Below the pieces are notes generated by a model. The model saw nothing but the letters and a program-made list of their open reading frames with translations. It did no database searches and was not told the origin of the DNA. From assembly GCA_021821195.1 (NCBI GenBank), contig JAKACT010000002.1, positions 186,001 through 250,000 of the forward strand: DNA of 64,000 nt. Reading direction: 5' to 3'. Positions 1 through 8,492 of the stretch are shown here, in pieces (position 1 is the stretch's first letter; every line of letters begins with the position of its first letter). The position numbers and the translations under genes were made by a program. This DNA is from Pseudomonadota bacterium. GTDB taxonomy: Bacteria; Pseudomonadota; Gammaproteobacteria; Xanthomonadales; Xanthomonadaceae.

Positions 1-1107
1 GCGTTCGCGTTCTCGATCGTGCAGTTCTTCTGCACGCCGGTCCAGGGCGCGCTGTCCGACCGCTTCGGCCGCCGCCCGGTGATCCTACTGTCCTGCTTCG
101 GGCTGGCCGCGGACTTCGTGTTCATGGCGCTGGCGCCCACGCTGGGCTGGCTGTTCGTGGGCCGGCTGCTGTCGGCGGCGACTTCGGCCAGCTTCTCCAC
201 CGCCAACGCCTACATCGCCGACGTGGTGCCTGCGGAACAGCGCGCGAAGAGCTTCGGCATGATCGGCGCCGCGTTCGGGCTGGGCTTCATCGTCGGCCCG
301 CTGATCGGCGGCGTGCTGGGCGACATCAGCCACCGGCTGCCGTTCTGGTTCGCCGCCGGGCTGGCCCTGCTGAACTTCATGTACGGCCTGTTCGTGCTGC
401 CAGAATCGCTGCCGCGCGAGCGCCGCACCGCGCGCTTCGACTGGAAGCACGCACGCCCGATGGGCGGCGTGCGGATGCTGCTGGAACACCCGCGCATCTG
501 GGCGCTGGTGGCGGTGGTGTTCATCGCCAACTTCGCCCACTACGTCTATCCCAGCACCTTCGTGCTGTTCGCCGACGCCGCGTTCGGCTGGAAGGAAAAG
601 CAGGCCGGCTACGTGCTGGCGGCGGTGGGCGCGTGCAGCGTGATCGTCAACGTGGCGCTGGTGGGGCGGCTGGTGAAGGCGCTGGGCGAGCGCCGGGCGA
701 TGCTGCTGGGGCTGGCCTGCGGCACCGCCGGCTTCGTGCTGTACGGACTGGCGGGGGCGGGCTGGGTGTTCCTCATCGGACTGCCGATCAGCGCGCTGTG
801 GGCGGTGGCCGGACCGGCGACGATGGCGCTGATCACCCGCCAGGTGCCGGCCAACGAACAGGGCCGCATCCAGGGCTCACTGGGTAGCTTGGTCTCGCTG
901 GCCGGGATCGTGGCGCCTGCCCTGTTCGCCGGCTCGTTCGGCTTTTTCATCGGCCCGCGCGCACCGCTGCACCTGCCCGGCGTGGCGTTCCTGATCGCCG
1001 CGCTGCTGCTGGCGGTCGCCGCCCTGGTGGCGTGGCGCTATACCGATGCGGCGCACCTACCGGCAGGCGCGGCCCCCGGCGTGCAGGGCTTCGACGAGCG
1101 CGCCTGA
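1..1107 (+). CDS. MFS multidrug/tetracycline-type exporter (5' truncated by window edge)
   Basis: Inner-membrane proton-driven drug efflux transporter of the TetA/MdtG type. The reading frame is open from the first base, so the true start and first membrane helix lie outside the window; 368 codons are visible. The loop 2-3 signature DRFGRRP follows GALSD near the start, and about eleven hydrophobic segments follow, with a central basic loop ([15 protein letters not shown]) dividing the two six-helix halves. The ends of the two halves are typical of the TCR/Tet family. It converges on the small lipoprotein gene 20 bp downstream. Substrate cannot be read from sequence; tetracycline resistance should not be assumed. 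Confidence 0.9.
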   Translation, partial: AFAFSIVQFFCTPVQGALSDRFGRRPVILLSCFGLAADFVFMALAPTLGWLFVGRLLSAATSASFSTANAYIADVVPAEQRAKSFGMIGAAFGLGFIVGPLIGGVLGDISHRLPFWFAAGLALLNFMYGLFVLPESLPRERRTARFDWKHARPMGGVRMLLEHPRIWALVAVVFIANFAHYVYPSTFVLFADAAFGWKEKQAGYVLAAVGACSVIVNVALVGRLVKALGERRAMLLGLACGTAGFVLYGLAGAGWVFLIGLPISALWAVAGPATMALITRQVPANEQGRIQGSLGSLVSLAGIVAPALFAGSFGFFIGPRAPLHLPGVAFLIAALLLAVAALVAWRYTDAAHLPAGAAPGVQGFDERA

Positions 1108-1127
1108 GCGCGTCGACTTGATGGCGC

Positions 1128-1424
1128 TCAGCCGCAGCTGATCCGCTCGATGATGCCGGCGCCGTCCTGCAGCACGTTCACCCGATCGCCGCGGTATTCC
1201 AAGGTCACCATCTGGTCGGGCTTGAGCGCGCGCACCAGCGTGGCGCCACTGGCGACGCGCACCGCCTCGACATTGGCCGCGGTGGCCGGCTGGCCGACAT
1301 AGCGCTTGGCCGCGTCGGCATTGCAGGCCATCGGCGCATCCGCGGCGGGCGGCGGGGTGACGGGACGACCGGCGCAGGCGGCCAGCAACAGCAGCGGGGA
1401 CAGCAGCGACAGGCGCATGGACAT
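1128..1424 (-). CDS. I78-family peptidase inhibitor lipoprotein
   Basis: Small (98 aa) lipoprotein with a signal peptide ending in a lipobox (LAAC, Cys17), so probably anchored in the membrane facing the periplasm. The mature part carries the Inhibitor_I78 pattern: a VEAVRVASGATLVRAL helix-strand unit, then LEYRGDRVNV and a C-terminal ISCG. I78 proteins are elastase-type serine-protease inhibitors of the potato-inhibitor fold; here the natural role may be protecting the cell from its own secreted peptidases, several of which are encoded in this window. That role is inference. Start chosen at the Met giving a clean signal peptide. Confidence 0.8.
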   Translation of the reverse strand: MSMRLSLLSPLLLLAACAGRPVTPPPAADAPMACNADAAKRYVGQPATAANVEAVRVASGATLVRALKPDQMVTLEYRGDRVNVLQDGAGIIERISCG

Positions 1425-1557
1425 GGTGTGGCTCGCGGAAATGTGACGCGCCCATCATGTCGCCGCGCCGATGAATCCCCGGTGCATGCCTTTCGGCAGG
1501 GGGGCCTGCCCGGTGCGGCCAGTAGCATGCGGGTTTGACCGTCCTAACGGAGTTGCC

Positions 1558-3453
1558 ATGACCCGCCGCCGCCTGCTGCCCCTTGCCCTTTCCCTCGTGC
1601 TTGCCGGTGGCGCACACGCGCAGGCCTCGGTGCCGCAGCCGCAGGACGTGCCGTATGCGCCGGGCATGATGAAGGTCGAGGTGGACGCCACCAATCTTTC
1701 GCAGCGCATCTTCAGGATCAAGCAGACCATCCCGGTGCAGGCCGGTCCGCTGACCCTGCTGTACCCGCGCTGGGTGCCGGGCGGCCATTCGCCGCGCAAC
1801 GGGCTGGACGACATCGCCGGCCTGACCTTCAAGGCCAACGGCCAGAAGCTGGACTGGAAGCGCGACACGCTGGAAGTGGGCGCGTTCCACCTGGTGGTGC
1901 CGGACGGCGTGACCGAGATCACCGCCGAGTTCGACCTGCTCACCGCCACCGGCCCCGGCCAGGGCCGCGTGGTGATGACGCCGAACATGCTCAACATCCA
2001 GTTCATCTCGACCTCGCTGTACCCGGCCGGCCACTACATGAGCCGGATCATGGTCGACCCGCGGGTCACCTATCCGGCTGGCTGGACCGCGTTCACCGCC
2101 CTGCACGAGGACGGCCGCAGCGGCGACACCGTCGACTACGAGGACGTGCCCTACGACATCTTCGTCGACTCGCCGGTGTACGCTGGCCGCCACGCGAAGA
2201 ACATCGACCTGACCCCGGCCGGCAAGCCGCAGGTGAAGCTGGGCGTGGTTGCCGATGCGCCGAAGTACCTGGAAGCCAAGCCGGAGCAGGTGGCGATCCA
2301 CAAGAAGATGGTCGACCAGGCGATGAAGCTGTTCGGCGCGCAGCACTACGACCACTACCAGTTCCTGTTCTCGCTGTCCGACCAGATGGGCGGCAACGGC
2401 CTGGAGCACCAGCGCAGCAGCGAGAACGGCGTCGGCACCGACTACTTCACCGGCTGGAAGGAGAAGCAGGGCTTCACCGACCTGCTGGCGCACGAGTTCG
2501 TGCATTCCTGGAACGGCAAGTACCGCCGCGGCAAGGACCTGTGGGTGCCCAACCTCAACACGCCCATGCAGGACAGCCTGCTGTGGGTGTACGAAGGCCA
2601 GACCCAGTACTGGGGCAACGTGCTGGCCGCGCGCAGCGGCATGCGCCCGCTGCCGGCCTCGATCGACGCGCTGGCGCTGGTCGCCGCCACCTATGCCGAC
2701 AACCGCCCGGGCCTGTCGTGGCGCGGCATCCAGGACACCACCAACGACCCGATCGTGGTCGGCCGCGCGCCGCGCGCCTACCTCAACTACCAGATGAGCG
2801 AGGACTACTACCGCGGCGGCCAGATGATCTGGCTGGAAGCCGACGCGCTGATCCGCGCCGGCAGCAACGGCAAGCGCTCGCTGGATGATTTCGCCAAGGC
2901 GTTCTTCGGCGTCAACGACGGCGAATGGAAGGTGCAGGACACTTACACCTTCGAGGACGTGGTGGCCACGCTCAACGGCGTATATCCGCACGACTGGGCG
3001 AAGTTCCTGCGCGACCGCCTCGACGGCAAGACCGGCCTGGCCGGCGGCATCGAGGCCAGCGGCTGGAAGCTGGTCTACAAGGACGAACCCAACGCCTACG
3101 CGAAGGCCGCGGGCAGCCGCGGCGGCGCCGACTTCACTTATTCCATCGGCCTGTCGCTCGGCAAGGACGGCAGCATCGGCGACGTGCGCTGGGACGGCCC
3201 GGCGTTCAACGCCGGCCTGGGCAGCGGCACCCAGGTGATCGCGGTCAACGGCATGGCCTACGACAGCGAAGCGCTGGAGGAAGCGATCAAGGCGGCCAAG
3301 GCCAGCAAGGCGCCGATCGAGCTGCTGGTCAAGGAGTTCGATCGCTACCGCACGGTCAAGATCGACTACCACGGCGGCCTGCGCCATCCGCACCTGGTGC
3401 GCATCGAGGGCAAGCCGGATTACCTGACGCCGATCCTCAGCGCACGCAAGTAA
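1558..3453 (+). CDS. Secreted M61-family metallopeptidase (glycyl aminopeptidase type) with PDZ domain
   Basis: Predicted periplasmic or secreted zinc aminopeptidase of 631 aa. A Sec signal peptide (TRRRLLPLALSLVLAGGAHA) is followed by the M61 N-terminal beta domain. The catalytic zinc motif is HEFVHSW (H312, E313, H316), with the downstream LLWVYEGQTQYW segment supplying the third ligand Glu. A PDZ domain lies around residues 525-605 (YSIGLSLGKDG to VIAVNGM). The frame is open further upstream to 1471, but GGAG at 1549-1552 sits 5 nt before ATG 1558 and this start gives the signal peptide directly. It is convergent with the next gene across a strong hairpin. Confidence 0.93.
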   Translation: MTRRRLLPLALSLVLAGGAHAQASVPQPQDVPYAPGMMKVEVDATNLSQRIFRIKQTIPVQAGPLTLLYPRWVPGGHSPRNGLDDIAGLTFKANGQKLDWKRDTLEVGAFHLVVPDGVTEITAEFDLLTATGPGQGRVVMTPNMLNIQFISTSLYPAGHYMSRIMVDPRVTYPAGWTAFTALHEDGRSGDTVDYEDVPYDIFVDSPVYAGRHAKNIDLTPAGKPQVKLGVVADAPKYLEAKPEQVAIHKKMVDQAMKLFGAQHYDHYQFLFSLSDQMGGNGLEHQRSSENGVGTDYFTGWKEKQGFTDLLAHEFVHSWNGKYRRGKDLWVPNLNTPMQDSLLWVYEGQTQYWGNVLAARSGMRPLPASIDALALVAATYADNRPGLSWRGIQDTTNDPIVVGRAPRAYLNYQMSEDYYRGGQMIWLEADALIRAGSNGKRSLDDFAKAFFGVNDGEWKVQDTYTFEDVVATLNGVYPHDWAKFLRDRLDGKTGLAGGIEASGWKLVYKDEPNAYAKAAGSRGGADFTYSIGLSLGKDGSIGDVRWDGPAFNAGLGSGTQVIAVNGMAYDSEALEEAIKAAKASKAPIELLVKEFDRYRTVKIDYHGGLRHPHLVRIEGKPDYLTPILSARK

Positions 3454-3500
3454 GCGCGGCGCGGCGGTAACGCGCGCGGGCGGCCATCCGCCTGCGCGCG

Positions 3501-3523
3501 GGCAGCGCTGGGCCAGCGCTGCC
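3501..3523. terminator. Hairpin between convergent genes
   Basis: GGCAGCGCTG and CAGCGCTGCC form a perfect 10-bp stem with a 3-nt loop between the stops of the M61 peptidase and the convergent secreted protein. There is no T-tract on either side, so it may act as a bidirectional transcript end or an RNA 3' stabiliser rather than a classical intrinsic terminator. Confidence 0.5.
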
Positions 3524-3540
3524 TAGCCCAGCCGGGGGGC

Positions 3541-4470
3541 TTACTGCGCGCCCAGCCACTCCACGTACGACTCGAAGTGGTGCACCGCGAAACCGCCGAA
3601 GCCAGCGTGCCCGGCATAGGCGCTGGCGGTCTGCGCTAGCGCCTGTTCCAGCTGCGCGTCGGTGTTGTCGAAGAAGGTCACCTTGGCGATCTCGTTGTCG
3701 GCGGTCTCCACCCCGATCACCACGCGCTTGCCGCGCAGCGCCGCCGCGTCGACCTCCGCGCGGGCGTGGGCGATGATGCCGTCGCTGCCATCGGCGTGGT
3801 CGCGGTAGTCCATCAGCACCGCGTGGTCGAACACGTCCAGCACGTGTTCATGCATGTACTGGGTGCGCCGGTTCCACTTCACCCGCAGGCCGTCGTACCA
3901 GAACGGGATCGCCGGCCCTACCTGCAGCGCCGATTGCCCGGAGCGCCGCTTCATGTCCATCAGGCTGCGGCCGAGGTCGAGGAATTGCGTCAGCAGCTTG
4001 GTCTTCTGGCTTGACCATGCCTTGAGCAGGTGCGGTTCGATATCCAGGCTCACGCCCTCGAAACGCTCCGCCGGCAGCGCGCTGGCGTTGTAGTCCAGCA
4101 CACCCTGGAACTGGGCCTCCGCGATCGCGCGTCGCTGGGCAGCGGTGTAGGCGTCGCTGTTGAGATGGCCCGACCCCAGCAGCGCGTGCGGGCGGATGCC
4201 GTTGGCGCGCAGGCGCGACAGCAGCACGCGGTACGCGGCCGGGTCGTTCGCCAGCCGGTTGCTGGCGGGATAGGGCTCCACGTACAGGTACACGGTGGAA
4301 ATGCCGCGCCCGCGCAGGAAGGCGATGGCGTCGCCGGCGTAGGCGGGGTCGTCCAGCCAGCCGGTGCTGGCATCTTCCCAGACCCACACCGCGCGCTCGG
4401 CGGCGTGCAGTGCCGGGGCGGACAAGAGCGCAAGCAAGGCAAGCAGCAGGGCGCGAACATGGGTGCGCAT
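3541..4470 (-). CDS. Secreted TIM-barrel-like protein of unknown function
   Basis: 309 aa with a clear Sec signal peptide (RALLLALLALLSAPALHA, cleavage after AHA-type site). The mature protein starts AVWVWEDASTGW and contains strand-loop segments typical of glycoside-hydrolase-like TIM barrels: GISTVYLYVEPYPAS, GIRPHALLGSGHLNS, FEGVSLDIEPHLL, AVLMDYRDHADGSDGI and VVIGVETADNE. The acidic residues at strand ends (SLDIEPH, LMDYRD) would suit a sugar-hydrolase active site, but no named family was recognised with certainty. It stands alone, convergent with the M61 peptidase and 150 bp beyond the end of the indolepyruvate oxidoreductase gene. Confidence 0.75.
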   Translation of the reverse strand: MRTHVRALLLALLALLSAPALHAAERAVWVWEDASTGWLDDPAYAGDAIAFLRGRGISTVYLYVEPYPASNRLANDPAAYRVLLSRLRANGIRPHALLGSGHLNSDAYTAAQRRAIAEAQFQGVLDYNASALPAERFEGVSLDIEPHLLKAWSSQKTKLLTQFLDLGRSLMDMKRRSGQSALQVGPAIPFWYDGLRVKWNRRTQYMHEHVLDVFDHAVLMDYRDHADGSDGIIAHARAEVDAAALRGKRVVIGVETADNEIAKVTFFDNTDAQLEQALAQTASAYAGHAGFGGFAVHHFESYVEWLGAQ

Positions 4471-4585
4471 CGTCGTGTCCCGGGAGTTGACCCGGGATCA
4501 CGCTAGCACCGCAAATCCTTGCACCGCCGTGACGCCAGCCACGTTTCCGCATGCGGCGGATACCGCCTGTCGGCAGGTTGCCGCC

Positions 4586-4605
4586 GCCCGGATTCGCATC
4601 CGGGC
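4586..4605 (-). terminator. Possible terminator after the indolepyruvate oxidoreductase gene
   Basis: GCCCGGAT-TCGC-ATCCGGGC is a perfect 8-bp stem with a stable tetraloop, 15 bp past the TGA of the oxidoreductase gene. It lacks a T-run, so function is only likely. Confidence 0.4.
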
Positions 4606-4619
4606 AGCAAGCCGCCGGC

Positions 4620-7600
4620 TCACGCCGCCTGCACGATCCGCAGCGGGTTGTCCCACTCCTTGAGCAGCCGGTCCAGCTGGGCACGGGCCTTGTGCAGGTG
4701 CGCTTCCTTGACGTGGCCGAAGCCGCGGATGTGTTCCGGCACGCTGGCGATCTCGGCGGCGAGGTCCACGTTGCCGGCGTCCAGCTTGTCCAGCAGCGCG
4801 CTCACGGTCTTCTGGTACTCGCCGATCAGCGCGCGCTCGCCTCGACGCTCCGCGGTGTAGCCGAACACGTCCAGCGGGGTGCCGCGCAGGCCCTTGAACC
4901 TGACCAGCACGCGGAACGCGGTGAACACCCACGGGCCGTATTCCTTCTTCACCAGCTGGCCCTGCGCGTTCTTTTTCGCCAGCAGCGGCGGGGCAAGGTG
5001 GAACTTCAGCTTGTAGTCGCCTTCGAACTGCGCCTCTAGCTGCTTGCGGAAATCGCCGCTGGTGTACAGCCGCGCCACTTCGTATTCGTCCTTGTAGGCC
5101 ATCAGCTTGAAGAAGTAGCGGGCCACGGCTTCCGACAGGTCGCTGCTGCCCGGCGCCTTCGCGGTTTCGGCGGCGCGCACCTTGGCCACGAAGTCGCTGT
5201 AGCGGCGCGCGTAGCCGGCGCCTTGGTAGCTGGTGAGGAAAGCGACGCGGCGCGCGATCACCTCGTCCAGCGAACGCGACAGCCGCGCGTCGTCCAGCGG
5301 CGCAAAGACGCCGACGGCATCGCCGCTGGCCGGTACGTGGCGCAGCGCATCCTCGTCCCGCAGGTCGGCGGCCTGCGGCATCAGCCCGGACTCGGCCGCC
5401 TCGTTGGCGGTGGCGCCAAGCATCGGCAGCGCATGCGCGGTGGCCTCGCTGCGGGTGGGGGCGTTGCCCACGATGCCGGCGGCCTCGACCACCGCGGCCA
5501 GGTCCACCACCGCCAGGCGGCCCCAGGCGAACGCGGTCTTGTTCATCTCGATGGCGGCGCCGTTGAGCTCGATGGCGCGCATCAGCGCCTCGAACGAAAT
5601 CGGCACCAGCCCCTGCTGCCACGCATAGCCGAGGATGAACAGGTTGGCGGCGATGGCGTCGCCGATCAGCGCGGTGGCAATCTGGGTGGCATCGATCTGC
5701 AGCGGTGCCTGTCCGCCCAGCGCGGTGGCGATCGCCTTGACGATGTCGGCGGCGGGGAACTGCATGTCCGGTCGGGTGGTGAAGGTGCCCGGCATGGCCT
5801 CGTAGGTGTTGACCACCACCGTGCTGCGCTCGGGGCGGATCTTCGACAACACCCAGTAGTCGTTGACCACCACCATGTCGCAGCCCAGCACCAGGTCGGC
5901 CTCGCCGGCGGCGATGCGCACGGCGTGGATGTCGGCCGGCGTCCGGGCGATGCGGATGTGGGTGGTGACGGCGCCGCCCTTCTGCGCCAGCCCGGTCTGG
6001 TCGAGCACCGTCGCGCCCTTGCCCTCCAGGTGCCCGGCCATGCCCAGCAGCGCGCCGATGGTCACCACGCCGGTGCCGCCGACGCCGGTGATGAGGATGT
6101 TCCAAGGCTGGGACAGGTCGGTGCGCGCGGCGGGCGCGGGCAGGTTGGCCAGCAGGCTGGCGGCATCGACCTTCTTGCCCTTGCGCACCTTGCCGCCGTG
6201 CACGGTCACGAAGCTGGGGCAGAAGCCCTCGACGCAGCTGAAGTCCTTGTTGCAGTCGCTCTGGTTGATCGCGCGCTTGCGCCCGTATTCGGTTTCCTTC
6301 GGCGTGACCGACACGCAGAAGCTCTTGGCGCCGCAGTCGCCGCAGCCCTCGCAGACCAGCGAATTGACCATGACGCGCTTTTGCGGATCGACCAGCTTGC
6401 CGCGCTTGCGGCGGCGGCGCTTCTCGGTGGCGCAGGTCTGGTCATAGATCAGGATGGAGGTGCCCTTCACCTCGCGCAGCGTCTTCTGCACGGCGTCGAG
6501 GTCGCGACGGTCGTGGAAGCTGGTGCCGGCCGGGAAGATCGACGGATCGGTCCACTTGTCGATGTCGTCGGACACCAGCGCGATGGTCTGCACGCCCTCG
6601 GCGCGCATCTGGTGGGCGATCTGCGGCACGGTCAGGGTGCCGTCCACCGGCTGGCCGCCGGTCATCGCCACCGCGTCGTTGTAGAGGATCTTGTAGGTGA
6701 TGTTGACGCCGGCGGCGATGGCCTGGCGGATCGCCAGCGAACCGCTGTGGAAATAGGTGCCGTCGCCGAGGTTCTGGAAGATGTGCTGCGTGTCGGTGAA
6801 CGGCGCCTGCCCCGCCCACGTCACGCCTTCGCCACCCATGTGGGTGAAGGTGTCGGTGCTGCGGTCCATCCACGTCACCATGTAGTGGCAGCCGATGCCG
6901 CCCTGTGCGCGCGAGCCCTCCGGCACCTTGGTGGACGTGTTGTGCGGGCAGCCGCTGCAGTAGTGCGGCACGCGCGGGAAGTTGGCGCGCGGCAACGCCA
7001 GCTCGCCTTCCTTCTGCGCCATCCACGCCAGCACCGCGTCGATCTTCTCGCTGCGGTGGAAACGCTGCAGGCGCCGGCCGATCACGCCAGCAATCGTCGC
7101 CGGGGTCAGCTCGCCGGTGGACGGCAGGATCCAGTTGCCGGCCTCGTCGTACTTGCCGACGATGGACGGCCGCGCGCCCCAGCTGTCCGGCCAGTTGTAG
7201 AACTGTTCCTTGAGCTGGCGCTCGATGAAGGCCTTCTTCTCCTCGACCACGAGGATGTCTTCCAGCCCGCGCGCGAAGCGTTCGATCCCGACCGGCTCCA
7301 GCGGCCAGGTCATCGCCACCTTGTACACGCGGATGCCGAGCTCAAAGCAGGCGGCCTCATCGAGGCCCAAGTATTCCAGCGCCTGCAGCACGTCGAGGTA
7401 GGACTTGCCGGTGGTGACGATGCCCAGCCGCGCCTTCGGCGAATCGATCACCACCCGGTCGAGCTTGTTGGCGCGCGCGAACGCCTGCGCGGCCTTTACC
7501 GCGTAGCGGTGCAGGCGCATCTCCTGCTCCATCGGCGGGTCCGGCCAGCGGATGCCAAGTCCACCGGCGGGCATTTCGAAATCGTCGTCGCCCGGCAGCA

Positions 7601-8324
7601 CGATTTGCAGCGCATGCGGATCTACATCGACCGAGGCGGAGGATTCCACCGTCTCGGCGATCGTCTTGAAGCCCACCCAGCGCCCGGTGTAACGGCTCAT
7701 CGCCCAGCCCAGCACGCCCATGTCGAGGATGTCCTGCACGCCGGCCGGGTTGAGCACCGGCATCATCGCGCTGACGAATTCGTCCTCGCTGCCATGCGGC
7801 AGGGTGGAGCTGCGGCAGGCGTGGTCGTCGGCGGCCAGCGCCAGCACGCCGCCGTGGACGGAGGTGCCGGCGGCATTGGCGTGCTTGAACACGTCGCCGC
7901 AGCGGTCCACGCCCGGGCCCTTGCCGTACCACATGGCGAACACGCCATCGTGCTTCGCGCCCGGGAACAGGCCCGGCTGCTGGGTGCCCCAGACCATGGT
8001 GGCGCCGAGGTCCTCGTTGAGGCCCGGGGTGAACTTGACCGACGCGCCTTCCAGGTACTTCTTGGCCCGCCACAGTTCCAGATCGAAGCCGCCCAGCGGG
8101 CTGCCGCGATAGCCGGAGACGAAGCCGGCGGTGTTCAGCCCGGCACGCTCGTCGCGCAGCTTCTGCACCAGCGGCAGCCGCACCAGCGCCTGCACGCCCG
8201 ACAGGTAGATCCGGCCCTGGGTGCGGCGGTATTTGTCCTCCAGCGTGTAGTCGGTGTCCAGCACGTCGTGCGTCAGCAGCGACTTGGCGGATTCAGGCGA
8301 GGACAGTTCGGCGGTGCTGGTCAT
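4620..8324 (-). CDS. Fused indolepyruvate ferredoxin oxidoreductase (IorA-IorB type)
   Basis: Cytoplasmic enzyme of 1234 aa that oxidatively decarboxylates aryl-2-oxoacids (from Trp, Phe, Tyr transamination) to aryl-acyl-CoA, passing electrons to ferredoxin. The alpha part has the pyrimidine-binding domain (FVSGYRGSPLGGFD) and a TPP-binding region (GCHYMVTWMDR, GDGTYFHSG, KILYNDAVAMTGGQP). A Cys-rich cluster (CSGCPHN, VCEGCGDCG, CNKDFSCVEGFCPS) suits Fe-S centres, and the gamma part begins near ILITGVGGTGVVTIGALLG. Archaeal enzymes use two subunits; the single chain is the common proteobacterial form. ATG 8324 is preferred over an upstream frame start because GGAG lies 6 nt before it. It is divergent from the iron permease. 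Confidence 0.93.
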   Translation of the reverse strand: MTSTAELSSPESAKSLLTHDVLDTDYTLEDKYRRTQGRIYLSGVQALVRLPLVQKLRDERAGLNTAGFVSGYRGSPLGGFDLELWRAKKYLEGASVKFTPGLNEDLGATMVWGTQQPGLFPGAKHDGVFAMWYGKGPGVDRCGDVFKHANAAGTSVHGGVLALAADDHACRSSTLPHGSEDEFVSAMMPVLNPAGVQDILDMGVLGWAMSRYTGRWVGFKTIAETVESSASVDVDPHALQIVLPGDDDFEMPAGGLGIRWPDPPMEQEMRLHRYAVKAAQAFARANKLDRVVIDSPKARLGIVTTGKSYLDVLQALEYLGLDEAACFELGIRVYKVAMTWPLEPVGIERFARGLEDILVVEEKKAFIERQLKEQFYNWPDSWGARPSIVGKYDEAGNWILPSTGELTPATIAGVIGRRLQRFHRSEKIDAVLAWMAQKEGELALPRANFPRVPHYCSGCPHNTSTKVPEGSRAQGGIGCHYMVTWMDRSTDTFTHMGGEGVTWAGQAPFTDTQHIFQNLGDGTYFHSGSLAIRQAIAAGVNITYKILYNDAVAMTGGQPVDGTLTVPQIAHQMRAEGVQTIALVSDDIDKWTDPSIFPAGTSFHDRRDLDAVQKTLREVKGTSILIYDQTCATEKRRRRKRGKLVDPQKRVMVNSLVCEGCGDCGAKSFCVSVTPKETEYGRKRAINQSDCNKDFSCVEGFCPSFVTVHGGKVRKGKKVDAASLLANLPAPAARTDLSQPWNILITGVGGTGVVTIGALLGMAGHLEGKGATVLDQTGLAQKGGAVTTHIRIARTPADIHAVRIAAGEADLVLGCDMVVVNDYWVLSKIRPERSTVVVNTYEAMPGTFTTRPDMQFPAADIVKAIATALGGQAPLQIDATQIATALIGDAIAANLFILGYAWQQGLVPISFEALMRAIELNGAAIEMNKTAFAWGRLAVVDLAAVVEAAGIVGNAPTRSEATAHALPMLGATANEAAESGLMPQAADLRDEDALRHVPASGDAVGVFAPLDDARLSRSLDEVIARRVAFLTSYQGAGYARRYSDFVAKVRAAETAKAPGSSDLSEAVARYFFKLMAYKDEYEVARLYTSGDFRKQLEAQFEGDYKLKFHLAPPLLAKKNAQGQLVKKEYGPWVFTAFRVLVRFKGLRGTPLDVFGYTAERRGERALIGEYQKTVSALLDKLDAGNVDLAAEIASVPEHIRGFGHVKEAHLHKARAQLDRLLKEWDNPLRIVQAA

Positions 8325-8429
8325 GGCGGACTCCGGAAACGACAGAACGCCGCGGCTTGGGCGGCGTTCGAGCAAAGATTCGGGATTTTACCAGCGCAGC
8401 AAGGCGGGGGTTTTGACGTGGCGCTGTTT

Positions 8430-8448
8430 GATTTTGATTCTCATTCTC
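8430..8448 (+). promoter_or_regulatory. Fur box upstream of the FTR1 iron permease gene
   Basis: GATTTTGATTCTCATTCTC matches the 19-bp Fur consensus GATAATGATAATCATTATC at 14 of 19 positions, with both inner GAT/ATC arms preserved. It lies 45 bp before the permease ATG, where a Fur dimer would cover the promoter. A TTGATT at 8434-8439 could be the -35 hexamer, with GATACA 17 nt later as a weak -10. Iron-repressed transcription of the permease is the natural reading. Confidence 0.75.
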
Positions 8449-8492
8449 GAATTAGGGATACACTGTCCGCCTCGCTTGACCGGGATATCGCG

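Noticed and set aside
1057-3393. 778-codon minus-strand frame opposite the M61 peptidase
   Set aside because: Composition is that of an antisense frame; the M61 gene has a signal peptide, zinc site and PDZ domain.
5223-8492. Long plus-strand open frame (over 1000 codons) running into the FTR1 gene
   Set aside because: It is antisense to the indolepyruvate oxidoreductase, is rich in Arg, Gly, Ala and His without domain features, and has no ribosome site. Only the part from ATG 8493 is a real gene.
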